Under the pieces are notes generated by a model. That model ran no database searches. It saw nothing but the letters and a program-made list of their open reading frames with translations, and was not told the origin of the DNA. A stretch of DNA of 64,000 bases, taken from contig NZ_BCYV01000009.1 in assembly GCF_001598375.1 (NCBI RefSeq), positions 186,001-250,000 of the forward strand, written 5' to 3'. Below are positions 53,927 to 63,935 of the stretch, piece after piece; the first letter of the stretch is position 1, and every line of letters starts with the position of its first letter. The stretch comes from Novosphingobium capsulatum NBRC 12533 (lineage in GTDB: Bacteria; Pseudomonadota; Alphaproteobacteria; Sphingomonadales; Sphingomonadaceae). Made by a program: the position numbers and the translations under genes.

Positions 53927-55471
53927 TTACCCCGCCCGCATGGTGCCCGTCTGCACAAAGCGCTGATGCCAAGAAAGCGCCTCGTCGAGCAGCGAGGGCG
54001 AATGCTTCCCATAGGAATCGCGCAAGGCGCGGGCATAGTAGTCACTCAACTGGTCGCGATACGTGGGGTGGACGCAGTTGGCGATGACCTGTTCGGCCCG
54101 CTGCTTGGGCGAAAGGCCGCGCAGATCAGCCAGGCCCTGGTCGGTGACGATCACCTGCACGTCCTGGTCGATATGGTCGACATGGCTGACCTGGGGCACG
54201 ATCGTGGAAATCGCCCCGCCCTTGGCCAGCGAGGGCGCCATGAAGATCGAGATATAGGCATTGCGGGCAAAATCGCCCGAGCCGCCGATGCCGTTCTGGA
54301 TGCGCGAGCCCATCAGGTGGGTGGAATTGACGTTGCCATAGAGATCGGCCTCGATCATGCCGTTCATCGCCAGGCAGCCCAGGCGCCGCACCAGTTCGGG
54401 ATGGTTGGAAATCTCCTGCGGGCGCAGCACAATGCGATCGCGATAGCGGTGCATTTCGCCGTTCAGCGCTTCGGCCGCGTCGGGGCTGAGGGAAAACGCC
54501 GTGGCCGAGGCCATCGCCAGCTTGCCCGCCGCCAGCAGATCGAGCATGCCGTCCTGCAAGACTTCGGTATAGGCCGTCATCGGCTCGAACGGGCTGTCCA
54601 TCAGGCCGTTGAGCACGGCATTGGCGATATTGCCCACGCCCGACTGGATCGGCAGCAGCGAAGCCGGTAGCCGGCCCATTTTCACTTCATGGCCAAAGAA
54701 CTGCAGCAGGTGCCCGGCAATGGCGCGGGCGGCATCGTCGGGCGCCTTGAACGGGGCGTTGCGATCGGGCGTGTCGGTGGCCACCACCGCCACCACCTTG
54801 GCCGGATCGATGCGGAACGTGGGCTGGCCAATACGATCGTTGGGATGGACCAGCGGGATCGGCTTGCGATGCGGCGGCAGCGCCGTGCCATAATAGATAT
54901 CGTGCATGCCGTGCAGCGCTTCATGCTGCCAGGAATTGACTTCCAGGATGATCTTGCCGGCGCGATCGAGCCAGGTCTTGTTGTTGCCCACTGACGAGGA
55001 CGGCACCACGCTGCCATCGGGCAGGATCGCCGAAACCTCGACCAGCGCCACGTCGAGCGGGCCGAGAAAGCCCTGCCACGCCACGGGCGCCACCTGGCTC
55101 AGGTGCATGTCGAAATACTGCACCGTGCCGGCATTGATCTGCTCGCGCACCAGGGGATCGGAGTTGTACGGCAGGCGGAAATCGATGCCCTTGGCCCGCG
55201 CCAGCGCGCCGTCGAGTTCAGGGCCGGTAGAGGCGCCGGTCCACACCTTGATGGCATAGGGATTGCCGGCGGCGTGGGCCGCCTCCATCCGCCGCGCCAG
55301 GGCCTGGGGCACCGCCTTGGGATAGCCTGCCCCGGTAAATCCGCTCATCCCCACCACGGCGCCGGGGCCAATCAGGCTGGCGGCATCGTCTGCGCTCATC
55401 AGCTTGGCGCGATAATCGGGATGGGCAATCCGCGCAGGAGACACGGACGGTGACGAAACGGGGGCGTTCAT
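53927..55471 (-). CDS. Acetyl-CoA hydrolase/transferase family protein (probable succinate CoA-transferase)
   Basis: A 514-residue enzyme of the class I CoA-transferase family that includes succinyl-CoA:acetate CoA-transferase and acetyl-CoA hydrolase. Features are AVVGMSGFTGAGYPKAVPQA near residue 40, PVAWQGFLGPLDVALVEVSA, IQSGVGNIANAVLNGLMDSP, the TEVLQDGMLDLLAAGKL region where the CoA-linked glutamate is expected, and GGSGDFARNAYISIFMAPS. Succinate transfer is the common activity in this length class, but substrate is not proven by sequence. GAGGAG is right before the ATG at 55471. It is convergent with the LysR gene. Confidence 0.88.
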   Translation of the reverse strand: MNAPVSSPSVSPARIAHPDYRAKLMSADDAASLIGPGAVVGMSGFTGAGYPKAVPQALARRMEAAHAAGNPYAIKVWTGASTGPELDGALARAKGIDFRLPYNSDPLVREQINAGTVQYFDMHLSQVAPVAWQGFLGPLDVALVEVSAILPDGSVVPSSSVGNNKTWLDRAGKIILEVNSWQHEALHGMHDIYYGTALPPHRKPIPLVHPNDRIGQPTFRIDPAKVVAVVATDTPDRNAPFKAPDDAARAIAGHLLQFFGHEVKMGRLPASLLPIQSGVGNIANAVLNGLMDSPFEPMTAYTEVLQDGMLDLLAAGKLAMASATAFSLSPDAAEALNGEMHRYRDRIVLRPQEISNHPELVRRLGCLAMNGMIEADLYGNVNSTHLMGSRIQNGIGGSGDFARNAYISIFMAPSLAKGGAISTIVPQVSHVDHIDQDVQVIVTDQGLADLRGLSPKQRAEQVIANCVHPTYRDQLSDYYARALRDSYGKHSPSLLDEALSWHQRFVQTGTMRAG

Positions 55472-55534
55472 GGGGGGCTCCTCTCGGGGTCGATCTACCC
55501 TGCCCCTAAGCCGATGCGCCTTGTCCTACAGCAA

Positions 55535-55561
55535 AAAAGGCGGGGACCAGCCCCGCCTTTT
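55535..55561 (-). terminator. Intrinsic terminator of the cyclophilin gene
   Basis: AAAAGGCGGGG and CCCCGCCTTTT pair perfectly around ACCAG. Forward-strand AAAAAA at 55533-55538 gives a U-run for minus-strand transcripts, so it ends the cyclophilin transcript before the CoA-transferase gene. Confidence 0.85.
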
Positions 55562-55622
55562 CCCTGATATGATACAGGTTTTGTCTCGATAGCAAGACAG
55601 TGACCCGATCAGCCAGTCGTAA

Positions 55623-56078
55623 TCAGGCCGCCTGCACGGTCGCCTTGCGGATCACGCCCGGGTTTGCCGGCGGCTCGCCCTTGGGCAGCGCGTCGATCAG
55701 GTCCATGCCGCTCTCCACTTCGCCCCACACAGTGTACTGGCGATCGAGGAAACGCGCATCATCAAAGCAGATGAAGAACTGGCTGTTGGCCGAGTGCGGA
55801 TAGCTGGTGCGGGCCATCGAGCACACACCGCGCACGTGCGGCTGATCGTTGAATTCGGCCTTGAGGTCGGGCTTGCTGGAGCCGCCCATGCCGGTGCCCT
55901 GCGGGCAGCCGCCCTGCGCCATGAAACCGGGGATCACGCGGTGGAACTTCACCCCGTCATAGAAGCCTTCCGAGGCCAGTTCCTTGATGCGTTCCACGTG
56001 GCCGGGGGCCAGGTCGGGACGCAGCTTGATCACCACATCGCCCGAATCCAGCGACAGGACCAGTTTTTCTTCAGACAT
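55623..56078 (-). CDS. Cyclophilin-type peptidyl-prolyl cis-trans isomerase
   Basis: A 151-residue cytoplasmic cyclophilin without a signal peptide. The fold is complete: VVIKLRPDLAPGHVERIKEL, FYDGVKFHRVIPGFMAQGGC (active-site FHRVIPGFMxQGG), SMARTSYPHSANSQFFICFD and FLDRQYTVWGEVESGMDLID. It catalyses proline isomerisation. AGGAAGAG lies before the ATG at 56078. It ends at a bidirectional-looking terminator, and a divergent mgtE gene starts 109 bases away. Confidence 0.93.
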   Translation of the reverse strand: MSEEKLVLSLDSGDVVIKLRPDLAPGHVERIKELASEGFYDGVKFHRVIPGFMAQGGCPQGTGMGGSSKPDLKAEFNDQPHVRGVCSMARTSYPHSANSQFFICFDDARFLDRQYTVWGEVESGMDLIDALPKGEPPANPGVIRKATVQAA

Positions 56079-56186
56079 CGACCACTCTTCCTTGGCAAAG
56101 AATGCCGCCGATATAGGCAATCTTCGGACAAAGTCACGCTGCAGTGCACCATTGCATTTGCCGGATGATCGCCTATCCCCGCCTTG

Positions 56187-57653
56187 ATGGAACAAGGCGC
56201 GCCCCACGAACACGACCCGCGGATGGACGACGGCGTGGACACTGACACCTTGACGGTGGCAGCGCCCGAACCTGCGCGCAATTCGCAGGAACTGGACGAG
56301 GAAGACAACACGCTGCGCCCCTCGTTCCTGCGCCGGGTGACCGAGGCGCTGGACGCGGAAAACCAGGAAGCGGTCTATAACCTGGTCGAGCCGCTCCACC
56401 CGGCCGACATCGCCGACCTGTTCGAGCTGATCGGCCAGGAATACCGTGCGCCGCTGGCCCGCGCGATCAACGACCTGCTCGGCTCAGACGTGCTCGCCGA
56501 GTTGAACGACTGGGTGCGCGATGACCTGGTCGATCAGCTCGAACCCGAAGAGGTTGCCGACCTCGCCGAGCAGATGGAGACGGACGACGCCGTCGCCCTG
56601 ATCGAAGACCTCGACGAGGAAGACCAGGCCGCCGTCCTGGCAGAAATGGAGCCGGAAGACCGCGCCGCGATCGAAAGCGCGCTGTCCTACCCCGAAGAAT
56701 CCGCCGGCCGCCTGATGAGCCGCGACGTGATCGCGGTGCCCGAACACCTGACCGTGGGCGACCTGATCGATTACCTGCGCCGCGACGACGATGACCTTGC
56801 CACCGAATTCTGGGAAGTGTTCATCGTCGACGTAAAGCATCGCCCGGTTGGCACCTGCATGCTTTCCTGGCTGCTGCGCGCACCGCGCAGCGTGCCCCTG
56901 GCCGATGTGATGAAGCGCGACCAGACGCTGATTCCCGTCACCATGGACCAGGAAGAGGTCGCGCTCCGCTTTCAGAAGTACGCGCTGATTTCTGCCGCCG
57001 TGGTGGATGACAGTGGCCGGCTGGTCGGCCAGATCACGGTGGACGACGTGGTCCACATTATCCAGGAAGAGGCGAGCGAGGACATCCTGCGCCTGTCGGG
57101 CGCGGGCGATGGCGACATCAACGAGCCGATCGGCCTGACCGTGCGCACGCGCCTGTCGTGGCTGGTGGTGAACCTGGGCACGGCGATCATTGCCGCCTCG
57201 GTGGTCGGCCTGTTCCAGGGCGCCATCGCGCGCTTTGCCCTGCTCGCCGTGCTGATGCCGATCGTTTCGGGCATGGGCGGCAATGCCGGCACCCAGACGC
57301 TGGCAGTGGTGGTGCGCGCGATTGCCACCAACCAGCTGACGAGTTCCAACACCGTGCGCATGATCCTGCGCGAATTGCGCATCGCGCTGGCCAACGGGCT
57401 CTCGCTGGGCGTGCTGATCGGGGTGGGCACCACGCTGATCTTTGGCAACCCGCACCTGGGCGCGGTGATCGGCGCGGCCATGGTGATCAACAACCTGGTG
57501 GCGGGCCTGGCTGGAATCCTCGTTCCGGTCAGCCTCGATCGCCTGCGGGTGGATCCGGCTGTCTCTTCGGCCGTATTCGTGACGATGGCCACCGATGTCA
57601 TGGGGTTCTTCTCGTTCCTGGGGCTGGCTGTCGTCACCGGGCTTGCCGCCTGA
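56187..57653 (+). CDS. mgtE: Magnesium transporter MgtE
   Basis: MgtE is a Mg2+-gated magnesium channel. The 488-residue protein has the acidic N domain (VADLAEQMETDDAVALIEDL, DEEDQAAVLAEMEPEDRAAI), two CBS domains (SAGRLMSRDVIAVPEHLTVG, and VDDSGRLVGQITVDDVVHII), a plug helix and five membrane helices (LMPIVSGMGGNAGTQTLAVV contains the pore-lining motif). The first 45 residues are acidic and disordered. The start is ATG 56187, though a ribosome-binding site is not obvious and a later Met at residue 13 is possible. No Mg riboswitch is visible in the 108-base leader. Confidence 0.93.
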   Translation: MEQGAPHEHDPRMDDGVDTDTLTVAAPEPARNSQELDEEDNTLRPSFLRRVTEALDAENQEAVYNLVEPLHPADIADLFELIGQEYRAPLARAINDLLGSDVLAELNDWVRDDLVDQLEPEEVADLAEQMETDDAVALIEDLDEEDQAAVLAEMEPEDRAAIESALSYPEESAGRLMSRDVIAVPEHLTVGDLIDYLRRDDDDLATEFWEVFIVDVKHRPVGTCMLSWLLRAPRSVPLADVMKRDQTLIPVTMDQEEVALRFQKYALISAAVVDDSGRLVGQITVDDVVHIIQEEASEDILRLSGAGDGDINEPIGLTVRTRLSWLVVNLGTAIIAASVVGLFQGAIARFALLAVLMPIVSGMGGNAGTQTLAVVVRAIATNQLTSSNTVRMILRELRIALANGLSLGVLIGVGTTLIFGNPHLGAVIGAAMVINNLVAGLAGILVPVSLDRLRVDPAVSSAVFVTMATDVMGFFSFLGLAVVTGLAA

Positions 57654-57676
57654 TTCGGATTGAAAGAACACCTGCA

Positions 57677-58084
57677 ATGCCGCTCAACATGACCAAAGTG
57701 GCCTATGGCGCGCAGTCGCTGGCGGAAGTCCACGAATGGTTTTCCACCGGCCGGCGCCACGGTGCCGATGGCGTCGCCCGCCTGACCACGCGCAACTGCC
57801 CGCGCCGCCATGCCGAAATGATCGGCGGCTCGCTGTACTGGATTCTCAAGCACCAGCTGGTCGCGCGCAGCGAAATCTTGGGTTTTGAAGAGGCCGAGGG
57901 CGGACGCACCAATATCCTGGTCTCCACCCGCCTGATCGACGTGGTGCCGATGCCGCGCCGCGCCCACCAGGGCTGGCGCTATCTGGAAGCAGCCGATGCC
58001 CCGGCCGATCTTGGCCATGGGGAAGCCGGTGACGTGCTGCCCGCCGCGATCGCCGGCGAACTGGCCAAGCTCGGCCTGGTCTGA
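57677..58084 (+). CDS. DUF1489 family protein
   Basis: The 135-residue product has the DUF1489 markers PLNMTKVAYGAQSLAEVHEW, RHAEMIGGSLYWILKHQLVA (with FEEAEGGRTNILVSTRL after it) and RRAHQGWRYLEAADAPADLG. This family of small soluble alphaproteobacterial proteins has no known function. The conserved histidine/lysine-rich block and the AHQGWRYL motif suggest a nucleotide or RNA-binding role, as an inference only. It starts 23 bases after mgtE, so the two are likely co-transcribed. Confidence 0.85.
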   Translation: MPLNMTKVAYGAQSLAEVHEWFSTGRRHGADGVARLTTRNCPRRHAEMIGGSLYWILKHQLVARSEILGFEEAEGGRTNILVSTRLIDVVPMPRRAHQGWRYLEAADAPADLGHGEAGDVLPAAIAGELAKLGLV

Positions 58085-58118
58085 CGCCCGCGGGCTGCCG
58101 GCCCGCCGATGCAGAAAA

Positions 58119-58137
58119 GGGAGCGACATGCGCTCCC
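58119..58137. terminator. Hairpin terminator between convergent DUF1489 and clpB genes
   Basis: GGGAGCG-ACATG-CGCTCCC forms a 7-bp stem. Forward AAAA just before it gives a U-run after the stem on the minus strand, where clpB transcripts arrive; the plus side has CTTCCCTTT. Confidence 0.7.
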
Positions 58138-58165
58138 CTTCCCTTTCCGCAATGGCCTGCGCGGC

Positions 58166-60745
58166 TCAGCTGACGTGGAACGCCAGCGCGCCGTCGCCTT
58201 CATCGATCGTCACCGTGCTGCCGTCGGGCACTTGGCCTGCCAGCAGCCGCTCCGCCAGCGGGTCTTGCAGATAGCGCTGCACGGCCCGCTTCAATGGCCG
58301 CGCGCCATAGACCGGATCATAGCCCACCCGGCCCAGCCAGCGCTTGGCCGCCTCGGTGAGGTCCAGCGTGATCTTGCGATCCTTGAGCAGCTTGGCCACG
58401 CGTGCCACCTGGATGTCCACGATCGGGGCCATGTGTTCCTGGCCCAGGCGGTGGAACAGGATGATTTCATCCAGCCGGTTGAGGAATTCCGGCCGGAAGT
58501 GCGCGCGCACCACATCCATCACCTGCGGCTCCACGCTGGCGGCATCTTCGCCCTCGCCCAGGTTGGCCAGGTACTGGCTGCCCAGGTTGGAGGTCAGGAT
58601 GATCAGCGTGTTGGTGAAATCCACCACGCGGCCCTGGCCGTCGGTCAGGCGCCCATCATCGAGCACCTGCAACAGCACGTTGAACACGTCCTGATGAGCC
58701 TTTTCCACCTCGTCGAACAGGACGACCTGATAGGGCCGGCGCCGCACCGCCTCGGTCAGCACGCCGCCTTCGTCATAGCCGACATAGCCCGGAGGCGCGC
58801 CGATCAGACGGCTGACGGCATGCTTTTCCATGAACTCCGACATGTCGATGCGCACCATCGCACTGTCATCATCAAACAGGAAACCCGCCAGCGCCTTGGT
58901 CAGTTCGGTCTTGCCCACGCCCGTGGGGCCCAGGAACAGGAAGCTGCCGAGCGGACGGTTGGGGTCTTGCAACCCGGCCCGCGCGCGGCGCACCGCCTTG
59001 GACACGGCCACCACCGCGTCGCGCTGGCCGATTACCCGCTTGCCCAGCACGTCTTCCATGGCGAGCAGCTTTTCCCGCTCGCCTTCCATCATCCGGTCGA
59101 CCGGCACCCCGGTCCAGCGGCTGACGACACCAGCGATATCTTCGGCCGTCACTTCCTCGCGCAGCAGGGCATTCTTGCTGGCGCCTTGCGCATCGGCCAG
59201 CTGGCGCTCCAGCTCGGGGATGCGGCCATAGGCCAGCTCCCCGGCCTTCGCCAGATCGCCCACGCGCTGCGCCTGCTCCAGTTCCACGCGCGCGCTGTCG
59301 AGCTGCTCCTTGATCTTGCCTTCGGCATGGATCTTGTCGCGCTCGTTCTGCCAGCGCGTGGTCAGCTCGGCCGATTGCTGTTCCAGGTTGGCCAGGTCTT
59401 CGCGCAGGGTATCCAGCCGATCACGGCTGGCCTGGTCGGTTTCCTTAGCCAGGGCCATTTCCTCGATCTTGAGCTGGATGATGCGACGATCCAGGTTCTC
59501 GATCTCCTCGGGCTTGCTTTCCACTTCCATGCGGATGCGGCTGGCGGCCTCGTCCATCAGGTCGATCGCCTTGTCGGGCAGGAAACGGTCGGCGATATAG
59601 CGGTTGGACAGCGTCGCGGCCGCCACGATCGCGGCATCGGCGATGCGCACGCCATGGTGCACCTCGTACTTTTCCTTGATCCCGCGCAGGATCGAGATGG
59701 TGTCCTCCACTGTCGGCTCGCCCACGAACACGGGCTGGAACCGGCGTTGGAGGGCCGGGTCCTTTTCCACGTACTTCTGGTATTCATCCAGCGTGGTAGC
59801 GCCGATGCAGTGCAACTCGCCCCGCGCCAGTGCCGGCTTCAAGAGGTTGGACGCGTCCATCGCGCCTTCGGTCTTGCCCGCGCCGATCAGGGTGTGCATC
59901 TCGTCGATGAACAGGATGATTTCGCCCTCGGCGCCCTTCACCTCGTCAAGCACGGCCTTGAGCCGCTCCTCGAACTCGCCGCGATACTTGGCGCCGGCAA
60001 TCAGGCTGCCCATGTCGAGCGCCATCAGGCGGCGATGCTTGAGGCTGTCGGGCACGTCGCCATTGGCGATCCGCAGCGCCAGGCCTTCGGCAATCGCCGT
60101 CTTGCCCACGCCGGGTTCGCCGATCAGCGCCGGGTTGTTCTTGGTGCGACGCGCCAGGATCTGCACGGTACGACGGATTTCCTCGTCGCGGCCGATCACC
60201 GGATCGAGCTTGCCCTCGCGCGCGGCGGCCGTCAGGTCGCGGGCATATTTCTTCATCGCGTCATAGGCGTTTTCCGCGCCGGCGCTGTCGGCCGAACGCC
60301 CACCGCGCAGCGCCGTGATCGCGGCTTCCAGCGCCTGAGGCGAAAGGCCGGCCGCCTTCAACGCCTGGCCAGCCGCCGTGGTGCCAGCCAGCGTCAGCGC
60401 CAGCAGCATGCGTTCCACGGTGACAAAGCTGTCCCCGCTCTTGGCGGCAACCTGTTCGGCCTGGTCGAGCAGGCGCACGGTATCGTTGTCGAGCCCGGGC
60501 GAATTCTGCGCGCCCGAACCAGACACCGCCGGCAACTTGCCCAGCGCCTTGTCCACTTCGGCCTGGGCCACGGCCGGGTTGCCGCCGGCCCGCTGGATCA
60601 GCCCGCTGGCCATGCCTTCCGGGTCTTCCAGCAACACCTTGAGGACGTGCTCGGGGGTGATGCGCTGATGGCTCAGGCGGATCGCCAGGGTCTGGGCCGC
60701 CTGGAGGAAACCCTTGGCGCGATCGGTGAATTTTTCGAGGTTCAT
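58166..60745 (-). CDS. clpB: ATP-dependent chaperone ClpB
   Basis: ClpB is the hexameric disaggregase that works with DnaK on heat-damaged proteins. The 859-residue protein has the N domain ([20 protein letters not shown]), NBD1 with Walker [17 protein letters not shown] and Walker [17 protein letters not shown], and the coiled-coil middle domain (about residues 410-530). NBD2 has Walker [21 protein letters not shown], and [20 protein letters not shown] follows. It is divergent from the M16 peptidase gene across 201 bases, in which a GTGTTGC/GCAACAC palindrome lies 34-55 bases before the start. AGGAG lies about 13 bases upstream of the ATG. Confidence 0.97.
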   Translation of the reverse strand: MNLEKFTDRAKGFLQAAQTLAIRLSHQRITPEHVLKVLLEDPEGMASGLIQRAGGNPAVAQAEVDKALGKLPAVSGSGAQNSPGLDNDTVRLLDQAEQVAAKSGDSFVTVERMLLALTLAGTTAAGQALKAAGLSPQALEAAITALRGGRSADSAGAENAYDAMKKYARDLTAAAREGKLDPVIGRDEEIRRTVQILARRTKNNPALIGEPGVGKTAIAEGLALRIANGDVPDSLKHRRLMALDMGSLIAGAKYRGEFEERLKAVLDEVKGAEGEIILFIDEMHTLIGAGKTEGAMDASNLLKPALARGELHCIGATTLDEYQKYVEKDPALQRRFQPVFVGEPTVEDTISILRGIKEKYEVHHGVRIADAAIVAAATLSNRYIADRFLPDKAIDLMDEAASRIRMEVESKPEEIENLDRRIIQLKIEEMALAKETDQASRDRLDTLREDLANLEQQSAELTTRWQNERDKIHAEGKIKEQLDSARVELEQAQRVGDLAKAGELAYGRIPELERQLADAQGASKNALLREEVTAEDIAGVVSRWTGVPVDRMMEGEREKLLAMEDVLGKRVIGQRDAVVAVSKAVRRARAGLQDPNRPLGSFLFLGPTGVGKTELTKALAGFLFDDDSAMVRIDMSEFMEKHAVSRLIGAPPGYVGYDEGGVLTEAVRRRPYQVVLFDEVEKAHQDVFNVLLQVLDDGRLTDGQGRVVDFTNTLIILTSNLGSQYLANLGEGEDAASVEPQVMDVVRAHFRPEFLNRLDEIILFHRLGQEHMAPIVDIQVARVAKLLKDRKITLDLTEAAKRWLGRVGYDPVYGARPLKRAVQRYLQDPLAERLLAGQVPDGSTVTIDEGDGALAFHVS

Positions 60746-60779
60746 AACGGTCTCTCGCTCTCCTGACCGCCACAAGGTA

Positions 60780-60799
60780 GTGTTGCTTTTGGGCAACAC
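60780..60799. promoter_or_regulatory. Perfect palindrome GTGTTGC-N6-GCAACAC upstream of clpB
   Basis: A 7-bp perfect inverted repeat with a 6-base spacer, 34-54 bases before the clpB ATG in the clpB/M16 divergent region. It could be an operator or an mRNA hairpin in the clpB leader. It is not the CIRCE element, and I do not recognise a known binding site. A weak sigma32-like CTTGTG lies at its right edge on the clpB strand. Confidence 0.45.
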
Positions 60800-60946
60800 A
60801 AGGACGTGGATCAAATTTTGCGCCACCGGTTGCAATCAAAACCAATGTCGCGTGGCAAGTCCTCACGATGGTTCAGCTTTGACTCCGCCGAACATGCCCT
60901 TACACATCGCCACAGAGACTTTTCGAGACAGGACAAGCCCCCCTCC

Positions 60947-63856
60947 ATGCAGCGCTTCCTCAACGCCTCTCTCCTGGCCCTGGCGATCGCCTCGGCCGCG
61001 CCTTCACCCGTGCTTGCCGCAACGGCATCGGCCCCGGCAGTGCCCGCCCCGGCGCCGCTGGCCAACCTGGTTTCGGCAGTGAACATCCCGTACCAGCAGT
61101 TCACCCTGCCCAACGGCCTGCGCGTGCTGGTCCATACCGATCGCAAGGCGCCGGTCGTGGCAGTGTCGGTGTGGTATGGTGTGGGTTCCAAGAACGAGCC
61201 CAAGGGCAAGACCGGCTTTGCCCACCTGTTCGAACACCTGATGTTCAACGGGTCGGAACACAACAAGGGCGATTTCTTCACCCCGCTGCAGAATGCCGGC
61301 GCCACCGATTACAACGGCACGACCTGGTTCGATCGCACCAACTATTTCGAAACCGTGCCCACGGCCGCGCTCGATCGCTTCCTCATGCTGGAATCCGATC
61401 GCATGGGCTATCTGCTGGGTGCGGTGACGCAGGAAACGCTCGATAACCAGCGCAGCGTGGTGCAGAACGAAAAGCGCCAGGGCGACAACCAGCCCTATGG
61501 CCTGGTGGAATACGAGCAGCTCGAAAACCTCTATCCCGTTGGCCACCCCTATCATCACAGCACGATCGGCTCGATGGCCGATCTCGACAGCGCCAGCTTG
61601 GCCGATGTGAAAGCGTGGTTCACCGATCACTATGGCCCCAACAACGCCGTGCTGGTGCTGGCAGGCGATGTCGATCTCGCTACGGCCAAGGCCAAGGTCG
61701 CCAAGTGGTTCGGCGCCATTCCCGCCGGGCCCAAGGTGCAGCCGGTATCGGCCCCGGTGCCGACCCTGCCCGCGCCGGTTGCCAAGACGATCAAGGATGA
61801 AGTGGCCACCACCCGCATCTACCGCATGTGGGCGATCCCGGGCTATGACAACCCCGATTACCTGCCGTTGCAGATCGGTGCAGTGATCCTGGGCGGCCTT
61901 GCTTCTTCGCGGCTCGACGACAACCTGGTGCGTGGCCAGCAACTGGTCGTTGCGGCCGGCGCCAATGCTGAAATCTATGCCCAGGCCGGGCAGTTCGTGG
62001 TTCAGGCTGATGTGAAGCCGGGCCAGAATGCCGCCGCCGTGGGTGCCGCGCTCGACGCGCAGATCAAGCGCCTGGTGACCGAAGGCCCGACGGCCGACGA
62101 ACTCGCCCGCGCCGCCACCGTCACCGCCAGCGACCAGATCCGCAAGCTGGAATCGGTCGGCGGCTTTGGCGGCAAGGCACCGACGCTGGCCGAAGGTCTG
62201 CTCTACAACGGCGATGCCAACCACTATCGCAAGGAACTGGCGGCCATGGCCGCGCTCACGCCGGCGCAGGTGCGTGACGCGCTGCAAAAGTGGCTGACGC
62301 GCCCGGTCTTTGCCCTGACGGTGGAGCCGGGCACCCGCACCGAAGGCGGCGAATCCCACGGCGGCTGGGCCAACAACGATACCAAGGTCGGTGGGGGCCA
62401 CGGTAGCGCTGCCCATCCCGCCTATTGGCACCAGCCCGGCCAGGACCCGGCGCCGCAGCCAGCCGTGCCGGCCGCTGCCGCCGGCCCCGATCGCAGCGAA
62501 CTGCCGCCGATCGGCACGCTCGCGGCGCTGCAGTTCCCGCAGATCGAGCGGGCAACGCTGTCCAACGGGGTGAAGGTGGTCTTTGCTCGCCGCGCCGCCG
62601 TGCCGGTCGTTTCGGTGCAGGTGGCGTTCGACGCCGGCTTTGCCGCCGATCCGCGCCAGGCGCTGGGTACACAGGCGATGCTGCTCAAGATGATGGATCA
62701 GGGCACCAAGACCCTGGATGCCGCCGCCTTTGCCCGTGCCCGCGAAAACCTGGGCGCCAACATCAGCAACGCCGCCCTGCCCGACAGCACAGCTTTCCAG
62801 CTCGATGCCGTGGCGCCCAACCTCGCTGGCTCACTGGCGCTGCTGGCCGACTATATCCGCAATCCCGCGCTCAAGAGCGATGACCTGGAACGCGTGCGCG
62901 CCCAGCAACTCGCCGCGATCGATGCCGAACTGCGCGATCCCTCGGCCATGGCCTCACGCGTGCTCTATCCCGCGCTCTATGGGCCGCAGCACCCCTATGG
63001 CACGCCGCCCACCGGCACCGGCGATCCCGCCGTGGTCAAGCGCCTGACCCCGGCAGACCTCGCTGCGTTCCACCAGGCCTGGCTGCGCCCGTCCAAGGCG
63101 ACGATTTTCGTGGTCGGCGATACCACACTGGCGGCGGTCAAGCCGCTGCTGGAACGCAGCTTTGGCAGCTGGGCCGAACCGGCGGGCGCTGCCCCGGCCA
63201 AGAACCTGTCGGCAACGATCCCCGCAGCCAGCCCGCGCATCCTGCTGGTCGATCGCCCGGCCTCGCCGCAGTCCATGATCATGGCCGGCGAAGTGCTCGC
63301 CGCCACCGGCCGCGACGATCTCGTGCCGCTGCGCACTGCCAACGAAGTGCTGGGCGGCAGCTTCCTCTCGCGCCTCAACATGGACGTGCGCGAAAGCAAG
63401 GGCTGGAGCTACGGCGTGGGCAGCGCGGTAAGCGACCGCCAGGACCGCGTGATCTATCGCCTCGTCGCGCCGGTCCAGACCGACCAGACCGGCCCCGCGA
63501 TCGCCGCCATGCAGGGCGACATGACTGCGTTCCTCAAGGACAAGGGCGTTGCCCCCGACGAACTGGGCTGGGCCACGCAGGGCGCCGCCCGCGAACTGCC
63601 AGGCGCGTTCGAAACCTCGTCCGCCGTGCTCGATGGCCTGGTCAAGATCGTCCAGTTCCAGCGCCCGGACGATTACTACACACGCCTCGCCGTGCGCTAT
63701 CCCACGCTGACCGCCGCCGAACTCGACAAGGCCGCCCGCACCGCGCTCGATCCGAGCAAGCTGACCTGGGTTGTCGTGGGCGACGCCACCAAGATCAAGC
63801 CGCAGCTCGACAAGCTCGGCCTGCCGGTTGAGGTGACGAGCGTCCAGGGGAAGTAA
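60947..63856 (+). CDS. Exported M16-family zinc metallopeptidase (fused double M16)
   Basis: A 969-residue protein with a Sec signal (LLALAIASAAPSPVLAA) and two consecutive M16 halves. The first half has the inverted zinc motif HxxEH in KTGFAHLFEHLMFNGSEHN and the distal glutamate in LDNQRSVVQNEKRQGD. The second half (from about residue 540) is the non-catalytic mate, where the zinc motif is absent (RQALGTQAMLLKMMDQGTK). A His/Gly-rich linker (GGESHGGWANND, GGGHGSAAHPAYWHQ) joins them. Relatives are periplasmic pitrilysin/insulinase-type peptidases of short peptides. ATG 60947 has AGGACA 13 bases upstream. Confidence 0.92.
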   Translation: MQRFLNASLLALAIASAAPSPVLAATASAPAVPAPAPLANLVSAVNIPYQQFTLPNGLRVLVHTDRKAPVVAVSVWYGVGSKNEPKGKTGFAHLFEHLMFNGSEHNKGDFFTPLQNAGATDYNGTTWFDRTNYFETVPTAALDRFLMLESDRMGYLLGAVTQETLDNQRSVVQNEKRQGDNQPYGLVEYEQLENLYPVGHPYHHSTIGSMADLDSASLADVKAWFTDHYGPNNAVLVLAGDVDLATAKAKVAKWFGAIPAGPKVQPVSAPVPTLPAPVAKTIKDEVATTRIYRMWAIPGYDNPDYLPLQIGAVILGGLASSRLDDNLVRGQQLVVAAGANAEIYAQAGQFVVQADVKPGQNAAAVGAALDAQIKRLVTEGPTADELARAATVTASDQIRKLESVGGFGGKAPTLAEGLLYNGDANHYRKELAAMAALTPAQVRDALQKWLTRPVFALTVEPGTRTEGGESHGGWANNDTKVGGGHGSAAHPAYWHQPGQDPAPQPAVPAAAAGPDRSELPPIGTLAALQFPQIERATLSNGVKVVFARRAAVPVVSVQVAFDAGFAADPRQALGTQAMLLKMMDQGTKTLDAAAFARARENLGANISNAALPDSTAFQLDAVAPNLAGSLALLADYIRNPALKSDDLERVRAQQLAAIDAELRDPSAMASRVLYPALYGPQHPYGTPPTGTGDPAVVKRLTPADLAAFHQAWLRPSKATIFVVGDTTLAAVKPLLERSFGSWAEPAGAAPAKNLSATIPAASPRILLVDRPASPQSMIMAGEVLAATGRDDLVPLRTANEVLGGSFLSRLNMDVRESKGWSYGVGSAVSDRQDRVIYRLVAPVQTDQTGPAIAAMQGDMTAFLKDKGVAPDELGWATQGAARELPGAFETSSAVLDGLVKIVQFQRPDDYYTRLAVRYPTLTAAELDKAARTALDPSKLTWVVVGDATKIKPQLDKLGLPVEVTSVQGK

Positions 63857-63885
63857 AACCCGATTTTGCCATTTTGGCAGCACTG

Positions 63886-63919
63886 GCTCGGCAAGGTTCC
63901 AGATGAAGCCTTGCCGAGC
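63886..63919. terminator. 11-bp hairpin downstream of the M16 peptidase gene
   Basis: GCTCGGCAAGG (63886-63896) and CCTTGCCGAGC (63909-63919) pair perfectly around 12 bases, 30 bases past the stop. No U-run follows at once, so it may be one part of a larger 3' structure with the palindrome at 63936. Confidence 0.5.
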
Positions 63920-63935
63920 TATGCCGGTTTAGCCT

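Noticed and set aside
56079..56186. Magnesium riboswitch (M-box/ykoK) before mgtE
   Set aside because: The 108-base gap is short and shows none of the expected long helical structure or terminator.
58109..60766. An 885-codon open frame on the plus strand opposite clpB
   Set aside because: It is the antisense shadow of a clear clpB gene in GC-rich codons; it has no recognisable domain, and high-GC third positions keep such frames open.
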